Origin: Megaustenia siamemsis
Taxonomy: Eukaryota > Mollusca > Gastropoda > Stylommatophora > Ariophantidae
DNA length: 64,000 nt
Direction: 5' to 3'
NCBI GenBank assembly: GCA_032433765.1
Contig: JAVIAB010000049.1
Span: 17,565,296 to 17,629,295, forward strand
The notes under the pieces were generated by a model. That model was given only the letters and a program-made list of their open reading frames with translations, was not told the origin of the DNA and did no database searches. How positions within the stretch are numbered: the first letter of the stretch is position 1; each line of letters begins with the position of its first letter. This document shows, one piece after another, positions 11,937 through 23,165 of this stretch. A program made the position numbers and the translations under genes.

Positions 11937-12839
11937 TGCCTAAAAAGAGGCAAATCATGGGTGGGCCGAGCAGAAGATGTCATCAAACAGGTCTGTGGGC
12001 TTACCAATCTCAGCGTTGGTGAGGAGTGGATACCGGTGCCTACGTCATTCAAGGGGACTTTCTCATGTATTGTCACACTCGACAGGAAAAGTAGGGAACA
12101 GAACCCAGTCGTGGTTAATGCTGAGGTCAACGGTCTCATCTGCGATAACACCGATGAGAAAGATGCAGTCATCTATACAGACGGATCTGTAAGACGACAC
12201 GAAAAAAGTGCATGGGCATTTACAGCACGTTCGGCAGGCAGAATAGCCAAGGAAGACAGTGGTGCATACGCCATGACCACGAGTAGCATGACAATGGAGG
12301 TGATGGCAGTGACCAAGGCATTCAAATGGTTAGAGTCACAAGACTACATCCACGCATGTATACTGAGTGATTCGATGAGCATGATAAAAAAAGTGGAGGC
12401 GGGCTTTGTACGCATGCAATGGGTAGAGTCGTTGCAGAAATCCAAAATACGTAAGGTCACCTTTGTCTATGTCCCTGGACATGCGGGGAGTACGGGGAAA
12501 TGAGAGAGCGGACAGGTTGGCTAGCTGTGCTGTCGTTGAGGACGGGCAACCGATGGATCGGGCGGACGTCATCAATGCACTCCGAGATGTGGGAAGAGCA
12601 CAGGACTTCGACAAACACAGATCAACGTCGCTTCTTCGGATGATGGAAATGGGAGTTAAGATGGGCACAGCCAGAAATGAGAAACTTGGTGGCCGTGTAA
12701 GAAGACTTATCAACCAACATAGAACTGGAGTCGTCGGTCGCTGGACACTGAGGGAATTGCTGAGGAGGGGTTCTGAGCACCTATGGACATGTTCGGAGTG
12801 CAATGATGATGACCCGCAAATAACTCAATAACTCAATAA
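11937..12839 (+). mobile_element. LINE-R: RNase H domain and C-terminus, frameshifted
   Basis: Plus-strand LINE remnant with a nearly intact RNase H domain. Visible catalytic positions are the Asp in YTDGSVRR, the Glu in SMTMEVMAV, the Asp in ILSDSMSM and the Asp in GNERADRLAS. A frameshift near 12480-12500 separates VPGHAGS from RGNERADRLA. The C-terminus ends with a Cys motif (LWTCSECNDDDPQ) and a tail repeating aataactc. RNase H outside an LTR element points to I/Jockey-like LINE groups. Sister fragments: 24026, 53995, 57115. Confidence 0.9.
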
Positions 12840-12840
12840 C

Positions 12841-12925
12841 AATAGACAGACAGACAGACGGACGGATGGATGGACGGGCGGGCGGACGGATGGTGGATGG
12901 ATGGATGGATAGATAGATACAGTGT
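12841..12925. repeat. Microsatellite (GACA)n-(GGAC)n-(GGAT)n
   Basis: Follows the LINE-R tail directly. It is similar to the block just upstream of LINE-R, so this LINE fragment lies between two related microsatellites. Confidence 0.9.
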
Positions 12926-13424
12926 TTATGTCTTTGTTGCTACCCTTTTCAAAATAGTTTTTTTTTCCAGTCTCCTTACTCCTTTTGTCACAGCAATGCC
13001 CAGTAACTTCCACATTCACTCAAAGTCGGATTACTTCGCATTCAACTCAGCTCGACTGAGGCCAAAAAATAAGAATAGCTGTTATCCTAATCTGCGATCT
13101 TCTCTTTGATGATCATTATTTTAATGAATAATATAACACTTCTCTTATATTTATTAATTATAAAACACTTCTCTCATGGTAATGAATTATATAACACTAT
13201 TCTCATGTTGATGAATAATATAACACGTTTGACAATATAAAAATGTAGCAAAAAAATTTATAAAGAAATCTTAAATATAATTTGTCTCTTGTTGTAAATT
13301 TATATATATATATAAAGAGATTCTTGTCAATAATAAATGATACAACATTATAACTAATATGATTAAGAAATATTATGTTGCTGTAAATATAGCATAGTAA
13401 TTAATATGGTTTATAATATACAAT

Positions 13425-13676
13425 CAACAGGTAAGAGAAAAAGAGGAAGACCCAGAGAAACACTGAAAAGAACATTTATGAGAGAGGCAAGAGCAGCAGG
13501 AATCGGCTCCCTCAATGAGATAGAGCTGCTTGCACAGAACAGAGAAAAATGGCGAGGTTTGACAAAATATCTTTAAAAGAATTGAAAACTGCTAGAACAA
13601 AAATTTAGATAAGAGAAGGAGTATCTTGGTCCACACCCTATGGGCCGGATACGGCTCGAAAGGTCAATAGATAGAA
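13425..13676 (+). mobile_element. LINE-A 3' end, 5'-truncated
   Basis: Encodes GKRKRGRPRETLKRTFMREA and IELLAQNREKWRG, then the family 3' end (tacggctcgaaaggtcaata, gatag tail). Flanked by a 10-base duplication, aatatacaat, at 13415-13424 and 13677-13686. Confidence 0.9.
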
Positions 13677-13695
13677 AATATACAATATATAATAT

Positions 13696-14446
13696 CTATC
13701 TATCTATCTATTGGCCTTTCGAGCCGTAACCGGCCCATAGGGCGTAGACCAAGATACACCTTCTCCTATATGAATTTTTGTTCTAGCAGTTTTCTTTTAA
13801 AGATATTTTATCAAATCTCGCCATCTGTCTCTGTTCTGTGCAAGCAGTTCTATCTCATTGAGGGAGCCGATTCCTGCTGCTCTTGCCTCTCTCATCAATG
13901 TTCTTCTCAGTGTCTCCCTGGGTCTTCCTCTTTTTCTTTTACCTGTTGTTTCCCATATGAGGGCTTGCTTTGCTATTCGATTATTATCTCTTCTCATCAC
14001 ATGTCCAACGTATGACCATCGTCTTTTCTTTATTACTGAAGATATTAGTGGTTGATTGGCGATTTCTCTAATTTCCTCGTTTGTTTTGAATTCGTTCCAT
14101 TCTATACCAAGTATTTTCCTTAGACATTTATTTTCGAATGCGTTCAACTTTGTTTCTATATCTCTTGTTGTTTTCCAGCTTTCACACGCATACGTAAGGG
14201 TTGATAGTACATTTGATTTGAATAGCCTAAGTTTTGTGTTTGTGCTAATGAGTTTTGATTTCCACAACTTTTCAAGGCTTCTGAAAGACATTGCTGCTTT
14301 AGCCAGTCTGATTCTAATTTCTTTGCTCGTATCCCCTTCTCGATCAATGTGACTTCCAAGATAGATGAAGTGATCGATCTCTTCTACTGGTTTGTTTTCC
14401 ATGTATATTTTGTCACTTGTTGGAATTAAACTTTTCATGACTTATG
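13696..14446 (-). mobile_element. LINE-A, 751-base 5'-truncated copy
   Basis: The minus strand encodes the last 213 residues of the LINE ORF without a stop: YLGSHIDREGDTSKEIRIR, TYACESWKTTRDIETKL, RRWSYVGHVMRRDNNRIAKQ, GKRKRGRPRETLRRTLMREA. The 3' end is tcgaaaggtcaatagatag. A perfect 14-base duplication, acaatatataatat, flanks it at 13682-13695 and 14447-14460. Its residues are identical by eye to the copies at 21413 and 60018. It faces the plus-strand copy just before it, 3' end to 3' end. Confidence 0.96.
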
Positions 14447-14636
14447 ACAATATATAATATAATAAATCATATAGCACTAGAATTAATATAACATGATAAA
14501 TATTATAGCATGATAAATAATATTGTATGTTAAATAATGTAACAGGAAAATAATATAATGTAATAAAAGTTATTAAAAGTTATATTATGTGATTAAAATA
14601 CACAAGATGGTGTAATGGATTTATTTTAAAATATCA

Positions 14637-14990
14637 AATTAAAGTATTCCAAGATATATGGCTGGTTCATAATGACATTAAAGTATTCCAAGATATATGG
14701 CTGGTTCATAATGACATTAAAGTATTCCAAGATATATGGCTGGTTCATAATGACATTAAAGTATTCCAAGATATATGTAAAGTAAAGTACCCCCGTCACG
14801 CCAAGTGGCGTACAGGGAAATATGGTGTTAGTGACCCTATATTTTACGGACCTTCAGCACATGATTTTTTGGGGTAATGTAGTCAGTATTACGCCCGTGC
14901 TGCTTTACTTTCCCAGAAAAAAATCCGGTACCCATTTAAGGCTGGGTGAACCCGGAATATATATATGGCTGGTTCAAAATGACATTCTCA
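14637..14990. repeat. Short minisatellite, 39-base unit, split by SINE1
   Basis: Three and a half copies of attaaagtattccaagatat + atggctggttcataatgac. A SINE1 copy interrupts the array at about 14780, and the unit resumes after 14956 (atatggctggttcaaaatga). Confidence 0.85.
14780..14955 (-). mobile_element. SINE1, 5'-truncated (no tRNA head)
   Basis: SINE1 3' half from agtaaagtacccccgtcacg to ggctgggtgaacccgg. The tRNA-like head is absent. It is flanked by imperfect gatatatg/atatatg. A 5' truncation of this kind fits target-primed reverse transcription by a LINE. Confidence 0.88.
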
Positions 14991-15284
14991 AGTTCATTAA
15001 TGAATAGTATATCCATTGCCTCTGTTAACATTAACAACAATATAACAAATACCAATTTAATCAAATGTATACCTTGTTTTAATGTCCAATTTGGTGTTGC
15101 TGGGAAGGTGTACAAACATGATGATATTATCAGCTATACATACATAAAATTTGAAGATATCAGCTAGACATGCATAAAATTTGATGATATTATCAGCTAG
15201 ACACACAAAAAAATATTTATATTATATAAGATGAAAACATTAAAAAAAAATTTTAATATTAACCAGAAATTACGATACCTACCT

Positions 15285-15840
15285 GTGACGCGCTTCGTTA
15301 CATTTCCTAGTACAAATTACTACCTGTAACATTAGGAGGACTAAAAATCTGAAAAATACTATTTTCTTTGAAACTTTGACACACAACTGTGTGTTTACCA
15401 AGTAGACATAAAGGGAACTCGGATTTTCTGTCTCAGGTTGATTTATGACCCAGAGTTGACCGCTTGGACCAGACGTGTTACTTTGTCTATTAAAATGGTT
15501 GCCGTAAGTTTGTCTATATTTTTGACTACCTCAAAGAGTTATTCGCTGTGTTTCTGGAGTCACAAAGAGTAGTTTGATGTTAGCCGGTGACCAAAGAAAT
15601 TCAAAAGTAATAGTAAAAAAAAAAAAAAAAAAATGAAAAACGACCAATTTGTTGAAATTTGGCAAATATTTTCTGCAAATTTATAGGATTGAATCTCACA
15701 AAATGAGAAAAAAAAATTCTGCAGCAATAGAAACAAATCGAAAACTCCGGGGTCACTGGAAGTAGTAAATTAGGAAGGTACATGGAGATGAGGAATGTTT
15801 GAACACTGTAAACTGTTAAATTTGGAAACATGGAAAACTG
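15285..15840 (-). mobile_element. MITE-P2 fragment, minus orientation
   Basis: Reverse of the MITE-P2 body: aatactattttctttgaaac, tctgtctcaggttgatttatg, gttagccggtgaccaaagaaa, then gtcactggaagtagtaaatt. No intact ends found. Confidence 0.75.
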
Positions 15841-15849
15841 TTAAATTTG

Positions 15850-15955
15850 GAAACAAGTGAATTATTTAAAAAGTTACCTCCCTGAAGTTTTCAAGTGAAT
15901 TATTTAAAAAGTTGCCTCCCTGATGTCTCTAAGTGAATTATTTTAAAAATTATGT
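15850..15955. repeat. Short tandem repeat, about 38-base unit, 3 copies
   Basis: Three imperfect copies of aagtgaattatttaaaaagt followed by tacctccctgaagttttc. Confidence 0.75.
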
Positions 15956-15982
15956 GTTTCCATGTGACAAAAACATGCGTAA

Positions 15983-15983
<1 letters not shown>

Positions 15984-16014
<31 letters not shown>

Positions 16015-16400
16015 TGAGTGCCATCTCCGCATCGAAGGTTGGCTACCATGGAGCGCTATTCCACTTCGTCTCTTGCTTTGATGGTGCAGATTGTCATAGG
16101 TTGACTTGTCCATCTTTTGATGTTGCTCGTCCATGTTAGGCTTGGTCTACCTCTGCCTCTTTTGCCTTGTATTTTCACTTCCAATATTACTTTAAATAGG
16201 CTGTTGTATCTTTTAACATGCCCCAAAAATTTCATTTGTCTTGTTCTAATTGTGTTTAGTAGTTCTCTTTTCATTTTTAATTGTTTTAAAACTTCATCAT
16301 TTGTTTTCTTTTCTTTCCATCCAATTCTACCTCTTCTTCTATAAATCCAAATTTCAAAGGCTTCAATTTTCTGTTCTTGTGTAATTAAGATAAATAAATA
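15984..16400 (-). mobile_element. LINE-D C-terminal fragment, (GAT)n tail
   Basis: The minus strand reads EAFEIWIYRRRGRIGWKEKK, NTIRTRQMKFLGHVKR, IQGKRGRGRPSLTW, ending ATIKARDEVE-type sequence and a (GAT)n tail at 15985-16015. The copy at 40406 is homologous. Confidence 0.85.
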
Positions 16401-16439
16401 TAAAAGGATGGTGCTTTTGTTTTTCACACTCAGTTTTAG

Positions 16440-17020
16440 AGAAATAACAAATATAGGTCACCTGGCATCACTCTCACTTATCTTCTTTCCTTCCTCATTT
16501 GCCATTCAGCGTCGAGGGGAGATACAATTTGTGGTCTTTTTCTCTTGTGTTCACCTCTGCTGATGTTATCTTTCCTAGTGCTTCTAATATTCCATCAATC
16601 CATCTTTTGCTTTTCTGTTCACCTCTGCTGTTGTTATGTTTCCTTGTGCTTCTAATATTCCATCGATCCATCTTTTGCTTTTCTATTCACCTCTGCTGTC
16701 GTTATGTTTCCTACTACTTCTAATATTCCATCGATCCATCTTTTGCTTTTCTGTTCACCTCTGCTGTCGTTATGTTTCCTAGTGCTTCTAATATTCCATC
16801 GATCCATCTTTTGTTTTTCTGTTCACCTCTGCTGCTTTTTTGTTTCCTAGTGCTTCTAATATTCCATCGATCCATCTTTTGCTTTTCTGTTCACCTCTGC
16901 TGTTTTTATGTTTCCTACTGCTTCTAATATTCCATCGATCCATCTTCTGCTTTTCTGTTCACCTCTGCTGTCGTTATGTTTCCTAGTGCTTCTAATATTC
17001 CATCAATCCATATTTTTAGT
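16440..17020 (-). repeat. LINE-E end expanded into a 68-base array, about 7 copies
   Basis: The first 100 bases reverse-match the LINE-E copy at 18255 (start of the match: catttgccattcagcgtcga). From about 16550 the block tcacctctgctg ... ccatcgatccatcttttgct repeats every 68 bases (16551, 16619, 16687, 16755 and on). The unit lies inside LINE-E coding sequence (RWIDGILEALGNITAAEVNR). Confidence 0.9.
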
Positions 17021-17085
17021 TATTTCGTTGGGCTAAACCCCTAACTCTCATTTATTATGTGTAAAAATTTAATTATTTTTTTTTT

Positions 17086-17984
17086 TTACTAGCATAAAAG
17101 TCTTTACCGTTAATTTCAAATAATTCCACTGGCAACCAATAGATTTCTTTAACTAGCATGGAAGTCTTTACCGTTAATTTCAAATAATTCCACTGGCAAC
17201 CAATAGATTTCTTTAACTAGCATGGAAGTCTTTACCTTTAATTTCAAATAATTCCACTGGCAACCAATAGATTTCTTTAACTAGCATGGAAGTCTTTACC
17301 ATTAATTTAAAATAATTCCACTGGCAACCAATAGATTTCTTTAACTAGCATGGAAGTCTTTACCATTAATTTCAAATAATTCCACTGGCAACCAATAGAT
17401 TTCTTTAACTAGCATGGAAGTCTTTACCATTAATTTAAAATAATTCCACTGGCAACCAATAGATTTCTTTAACTAGCATGGAAGTCTTTACCGTTAATTT
17501 CAAATAATTCCACTGGCAACCAATAGATTTCTTTAACTAGCATGGAAGTCTTTACCATTAATTTCAAATAATTCCACTTGCAACCAATAGATTTCTTTAA
17601 CTAGCATGGAAGTCTTTACCGTTAATTTAAAATAATTCCACTGGCAACCAATAGATTTCTTTAACTAGCATGGAAGTCTTTACCATTAATTTCAAATAAT
17701 TCCACTGGCAACCAATAGATTTCTTTAACTAGCATGGAAGTCTTTACCATTAATTTCAAATAATTCCACTGGAAACCAATAGATTTCTTTAACTAGCATG
17801 GAAGTCTTTACCATTAATTTAAAATAATTCCACTGGCAACCAATAGATTTCTTTAACTAGCATGGAAGTCTTTACCATTAATTTCAAATAATTCCACTGG
17901 CAACCAATAGATTTCTTTAACTAGCATGGAAGTCTTTACCATTAATTTCAAATAATTCCACTGGCAACCAATAGATTTCTTTAA
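17086..17984. repeat. Minisatellite, 64-base unit, 14 copies
   Basis: The unit starts aactagcatggaagtcttta and ends caaccaatagatttcttt. Period measured at 17151 and 17215. Copies differ at a few positions (ccg/cca before ttaat; tttc/ttta). Confidence 0.97.
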
Positions 17985-17999
17985 AATTTAGCATACTTA

Positions 18000-18250
18000 T
18001 GTCGAAAAGCACAATAAAATGAAACATCAACTTTGTTTTGATGGTATAAAGCTATTTTTAAAATACTATCTAATAAAACGAAACATCAACTTTGTTCTGA
18101 TGGTATAAAGCTATTTTAAAAATACTATCTAATAAAACAAAACATCTACTTTGTTGTGATGGTATAAAGCTATTTTTTAAATACTATCTAATAAAACAAA
18201 ACATCAACTTTGTTCTGATGGTATAAAGCTATTTTTTAAATACTATCTAA
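18000..18250. repeat. Minisatellite, 59-60-base unit, 4 copies
   Basis: Four copies of actatctaataaaacgaaac + atcaactttgttctgatggt + ataaagctattttta, ending next to the LINE-E copy. Confidence 0.9.
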
Positions 18251-18254
18251 TAAA

Positions 18255-18530
18255 AAAGAGGCTAGGAATAACTCCCACCATAAAACATGTAGATACAACA
18301 GATAAAATGGTTTGGCCTTGTGACAAGACAGAGTGATCAAAACACAACACAATGAGCCTTCAATAAACATTGCAAGAACACCAGAGCCAAGGGTTGACCA
18401 CGAAAAAAGATGGATCGACGGAATATTAGAAGCACTAGGAAACATAACAGCAGCAGAGGTGAACAGAAAAGCCAAAGACCACAAACTATGTCTCCCCTTG
18501 ATACTGAAAGGCAAATGAGGAAGGAAAGGA
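18255..18530 (+). mobile_element. LINE-E C-terminal fragment
   Basis: The plus frame gives ARTPEPRVDHEKRWIDGILE, ALGNITAAEVNRKAKDHKLC, then KGK and a stop. The RWIDGI...DHKLW layout matches the last residues of several non-LTR ORFs. This copy shows the single-unit form of the segment amplified at 16550-17017. Confidence 0.7.
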
Positions 18531-18712
18531 AAATAAGAAGACGATCTGATAAAGGTGATTAATTAATAGGCAATCTGCAATATGATCTTGCAGTTCTCAG
18601 GGCAAAAGGTTGAGTCACATAAATTGCTGCAGTAAAGATAGCCTCCCTTATATTTCCTTCAAGTTTAGTACACTTATGAAGAAACATGCAATAAATCATA
18701 ATATTCATTCTG

Positions 18713-19126
18713 AGATTCGCTATGGAAGCAAATCATGGACAGAAGACAAACAAATGAAAAGACGATTAGACGCCACAGAGATGGGATTTCTCAGAAGAAT
18801 GTTGAAAGTTCCCTGGACAGCTAAAAAGACCAATGAGGAAGTTCTCAAAGAGGCCAACACAAAAAGGCAGCTCCTAAAAAACATCAGAAAGAAACGATCA
18901 ACATTTTTCGGGCACATCATGAGAAGAGGAAAGTTGGAATACTTGGTTACAACTAGCAAAATAAAAGGAAAGAGAGATCGCAGACGACAAAGACAGAAAA
19001 TACTGGATAGCTTGGTGTCATGGCATGGAAAGCAGTCAACAACAGAACTGATATGATACACTGTATATAGAAGATTGGGAAGGACATGATCGCCTACTCC
19101 AACCGGTATGGTACATGATGATGATG
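18713..19126 (+). mobile_element. LINE-B1, 5'-truncated copy
   Basis: Encodes GSKSWTEDKQMKRRLDATEM, GFLRRMLKVPWTAKKTNEEV, TFFGHIMRRGKLEYLVTT, IKGKRDRRRQRQKILDSLVS; one frameshift near the end. (GAT)n tail. Flanked by a 10-base duplication, attcattctg, at 18703-18712 and 19127-19136. Confidence 0.92.
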
Positions 19127-19340
19127 ATTCATTCTGGTTCACCAGTTCAGAATAATTTCAACATACAACTGCCACAAAATGTAATAAAATATTAGCCTTA
19201 GCATGTAAAATTAGCTATAACTCGAAAACTATAACATTTCATTCCAACAGAATTTTCTATGAAGTAGGGGAATCCATGGCCTCATTTTTGGTGCACAGAT
19301 GGTAACATTACAACTTAATTACACTCAAACTAGAATAACG

Positions 19341-19679
19341 GGGACTGGTTGGTCTCAAGGCAAGGTGCCGGCCTCAAGACAGAGAGGTTGTGGGTTCAAA
19401 TCCTGACTGTACAAGTTGGGATTTTTATCTATGATTCCTCTCTGTGACAACCACCCCTGGTCTCAGCAGTGAGGCCCGACTTGAAACATCAATTACTCAT
19501 TGATGGAAAAAAATATGTGTACCTCCGAAGTCGGAGTCATCTGCCTGTGTGGCAAGGAACCCCTCATGCACACGGCTGCCAGGGAAAAACAGATTAACAC
19601 GCAAAATTCAGTTCCTAGTCTCTAGGGACTTTGTCAGAGGTAAAAGCTGACGAATGGAAAAAAAAAAAAGGAAAAAAAC
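19341..19679 (+). mobile_element. SINE3 (tRNA-headed)
   Basis: The head starts gggactggttggtctcaagg (A-box-like). A B box ggttcaaatcc sits at 19393-19403. The body includes cctctctgtgacaaccaccc, and the element ends in an A-rich run. Not related to SINE1 by eye. Single copy in this window. Confidence 0.75.
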
Positions 19680-19875
19680 CCTAAAATAATTAATGGCATC
19701 AGGACACTGTAATGCTACCTTAATAAAGCTAGAAATAGTGAAAAATGTTACCGTAACCTTAGATTACAACACCTTCATCAAAATGACGAAGGCAAATTAA
19801 ATATTCTTGGTATTTTGTCTGGTATTTTACAGTTTGTCACATACAAAATATTTTCCCTCCGTATACCTTCATAAT

Positions 19876-20161
19876 AACCGAATAGCAAAGCAAGCCCTCA
19901 TATGGGAAACAACAGGTAAGAGAAAAAGAGGAAGACCCAGGGAGACACTGAGAAGAACATTGATGAGAGAGGCAAGAGCAGCAGGATTCAGCTCCCTCAA
20001 TGAGATAGAGCTGCTTGCACAGAACAGAGACAGATGGTGAGATTTGATAAAATATCTTTAAAAGAAAACTGCTAGAACAAAAATTCAGATAGGAGAAGGT
20101 GTATCTTGGTCTACGCCCTATGGGTTCGGCTACGGCTCGAAAGGTCAATAGATAGATAGTG
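19876..20161 (+). mobile_element. LINE-A 3' end inside MITE-P2
   Basis: Encodes NRIAKQALIWETTGKRKRGR, RETLRRTLMREARAAG, LAQNRDRW, with a TGG-to-TGA change stopping the frame two codons later. Family 3' end with an ATAG tail. 13-base duplication ataccttcataat at 19863-19875 and 20162-20174. Confidence 0.95.
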
Positions 20162-20569
20162 ATACCTTCATAATTATTCTCACAGGTGACCCTGAGAATT
20201 CATTGTTGGCAGATTTATTTATTTTTTCAAACATACAAGCTTAGTAAAAACTGCTAATGTAATGTAAAAGTGCGGCTATTTTTTTTTTTCAAATTTGGCC
20301 ATAAGTGCAATAATTTTTATTTTGCCTCTGAATGTGTAAATCTCTTTGGCTATCAGTGAGAGATCAAACAAACCTTTGTAAATATGGAATAGGCAATGAA
20401 CAATGCTAAGATAAAAGTTGGACTGACTGTCTACATGTCAATAAACAAAGTAACATCCGATAGTGCTATGTGTTCATATTCCAGGCCATAAATCGAGCCT
20501 AAGCCAGCAAATGATTACATTTGATTCCCCGTGGTACTTCTTAGGTAAACACAAAGCTCTGTAGCAAAA

Positions 20570-20673
20570 AAAAAAACGTAAAAGTAAAGAGCCCCCGTCA
20601 TGCCAAGTGGCATATATGGAATATGGTGTTAGTGACCATAAATTTGACAGACCTTCAGCACATGATTTTTGGG
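20570..20673 (-). mobile_element. SINE1, strongly 5'-truncated, inside MITE-P2
   Basis: Only the 3' part of SINE1 (aaagtaaagagcccccgtca ... cacatgatttttggg) remains. Perfect 12-base duplication tctgtagcaaaa at 20558-20569 and 20674-20685, so the short copy is a real insertion, not decay. Confidence 0.95.
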
Positions 20674-21376
20674 TCTGTAGCAAAAGTTCAAAGAAAATAT
20701 TATTTTTCAAAACTCTAAAGGGAGCTAACTTTTTTGTCGAGCGTCTCATAAAAATGTGACTCACATATAGGTATGGTAATCTAGGGTTAATATATGTTGG
20801 AAAAATATAAAACCATTTCCATAAAACAAAATGGAGATTTAAAAAAAATGTGTGTACACTATCCAATTTATGTCAGCACATCTGTAGTGTATTATTTACA
20901 GCCTGATACTCTCTTGTTGGTTTATAAATTAATATTTTAAAACAAAAATATATAATACTAAATCCTATCACTTGCATATAAGATACTAAATCTTATCTCT
21001 TACATATATGATACTAAATCTTATCTCTTACATATATGATACTAAATCTTATCTCTTGTTTCTATTATATTAAATCCTATCTCTTGCATATATGATACTA
21101 AATCTTATCTCTTGTATAGATTATACTAAATCTTATCTCTTTCATATATGATACTAAATCTTATCTCTTGTATAGATTATACTAAATCTTATCTCTTTCA
21201 TATATGATACTAAATCTTATTTCTTGCATATATGATACTAAATCTTATCTCTTGTGTAGCTAAATCTTATCTCTTGCATAGATGGTACTAAATCTTATTT
21301 CTTGCATTTATGATACTAAATCTTATCTCTTGTATATATTATACTAAATCTTATCTCTTGAATATATAATAAAATA

Positions 21377-22492
21377 AAAAGTAAAGTACCCCAGTCACGC
21401 CAAGTGGTGTATCTATCTATCTATTGACCTTTCGAGCCGTAACCGGCCCATAGGGCGTAGACCAAGATACACCTTCTCCTATATGAATTTTTGTTCTAGC
21501 AGTTTTCTTTTAAAGATATTTTATTAAATCTCGCCATCTGTCTCTGTTCTGTGCAAGCAGTTCTATCTCATTGAGGGAGCCGATTCCTGCTGCTCTTGCC
21601 TCTCTCATCAATGTTCTTCTCAGTGTCTCCCTGGGTCTTCCTCTTTTTCTTTTACCTGTTGTTTCCCATATGAGGGCTTGCTTTGCTATTCGATTATTAT
21701 CTCTTCTCATCACATGTCCAACGTATGACCATCGTCTTTTCTTTATTACTGAAGATATTAGTGGTTGATTGGCGATTTCTCTAATTTCCTCGTTTGTTTT
21801 GAATTCGTTCCATTCTATACCAAGTATTTTCCTTAGACATTTATTTTCGAATGCGTTCAACTTTGTTTCTATATCTCTTGTTGTTTTCCAGCTTTCACAC
21901 GCATACGTAAGGGTTGATAGTACATTTGATTTGAATAGCCTAAGTTTTGTGTTTGTGCTAATGAGTTTTGATTTCCACAACTTTTCAAGGCTTCTGAAAG
22001 ACATTGCTGCTTTAGCCAGTCTGATTCTAATTTCTTTGCTCGTATCCCCTTCTCGATCAATGTGACTTCCAAGATAGATAAAGTGATCGATCTCTTCTAC
22101 TGGTTTGTTTTCCATGTATATTTTGTCACTTGTTGGAATTAAAAATAATTGAAAGTCTTCCATGTTTTGTTTTGTATCGTGTTCGTATCAGACGGCTATT
22201 TACCGGTTCCCATTCTAATAAACTTCTTGCAGCTTTGTCTGTCATCATTATGCCTACTCCTTCACGGTGTTTTCCATCTTCCCTTCCAGAAAAAACTACT
22301 ATTTTATTATCAATAGATCTCCTACCTGTTCCAAGCCAGCGCATTTCGCTTAATCCTAAAATATTGAAGTGGTGTATACGACCATAAATTTTACAGACCT
22401 TCGGCACATGATTTTTGGGGTAATGTGGCAAGTATTACGCCCGTGCCGCTTTACTTTCCCAGAAAAACTAACCACTGAGGTATCGCGGCTCC
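21377..22492 (-). mobile_element. SINE1 interrupted by LINE-A
   Basis: SINE1 3' end at 21377-21412 (agtaaagtaccccagtcacg). SINE1 resumes at 22367 through gaccataaattttacagacc to taaccactgaggtatcgcgg at 22492. The middle of the tRNA-like head is deleted (cccagaaaaactaaccac), so the B box is lost. Confidence 0.93.
21413..22366 (-). mobile_element. LINE-A, internally deleted (endonuclease joined to RT C-terminus)
   Basis: On the minus strand it begins with an apurinic-type endonuclease piece (ILGLSEMRWLGTGRRS, then EGVGIMMTDKAARSLLEWEP), then jumps near 22140 to the RT C-terminal segment IPTSDKIYMENKPVEEIDHF, which runs to LLAQNRDRWRDLIKYL. The two parts are in different frames, so the catalytic RT core is missing. 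An 11-base duplication, aagtggtgtat, flanks it at 21402-21412 and 22367-22377. The C-terminal 200 residues equal those of the 13696 and 60018 copies. Confidence 0.96.
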
Positions 22493-23165
22493 CTTATATA
22501 TATTATATACTAAATCTTATCTCTTGTATATATAATACTAAATCTTATCTCTTGCATAGATGATACTATATCTTATCTCTTGCATAGATGATACTAAATC
22601 TTATAACTTGTATATATGATACTAAATCTTATCTTTTGCATAGATGATACTAAATCTTATAACTTGTATAGATGATACTAAATCTTATCTCTTGCATAGA
22701 TGATACTAAATCTTATAGCTTGTATATATGATACTAAATCTTATCTCTTGCATAGATGATACTAAATCTTATAACTTGTATAGATGATACTAAATCTTAT
22801 CTCTTGCATAGATGATACTAAATCTTATAACTTGTATATATGATACTAAATCTTATCTCTTGTATAAATAACATTAAATCTTATCTACTGCAGGGTAGAT
22901 AGGAAAAGTAGAAAGGGGGCATTCCTTACAAGGAGGGACTAAATCAAGTAGAAAGTTAAATGTAAATCATCGCAAGAAGCAGGATATTTTTCAGCGGGAA
23001 TGATCCTCAGAGACTACAAAAACTACTTTTGAATCTAGCAAATGTCAGTCTTCTCTGTGTATTCAGGAATATTTCAGAGTTAAACAATTTCATACATTTC
23101 CTAGGAGTAAAAATTCAAAATAATGCAGGAAAACAAATTCCAGAAAAAAAAAAACTGAACCTTAC

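Larger units (their letters stand above)
19753..20790 (+). mobile_element. MITE-P2 carrying LINE-A and SINE1 insertions
   Basis: Left end gtaaccttagattac (degraded) and right end gtaatctagggttaa with TTAA at 20787-20790. Removing the LINE-A (19876-20161) and SINE1 (20570-20673) insertions and one copy of each duplication leaves about 625 bases, matching the 59442 copy (about 647). Confidence 0.75.
20930..22888. repeat. Minisatellite, 28-base unit, split by a nested insertion
   Basis: The unit is about gatactaaatcttatctctt + gcatatat. The left part runs to about 21372 and the right part from about 22495 to 22888. Right-hand units include an 'ataacttgta' variant not seen on the left. Between them lie SINE1 and the LINE-A inside it. 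Confidence 0.95.

Noticed and set aside
13858..14352. Plus-strand frames over the LINE-A copies (also at 21571, 60180, 24789)
   Set aside because: Antisense shadows of the LINE-A ORF. They recur at every copy because the copies are nearly identical.
17086..17984. CRISPR-like regular array
   Set aside because: Units are contiguous with no unique spacers, and the DNA is eukaryotic. The same holds for all other arrays here.
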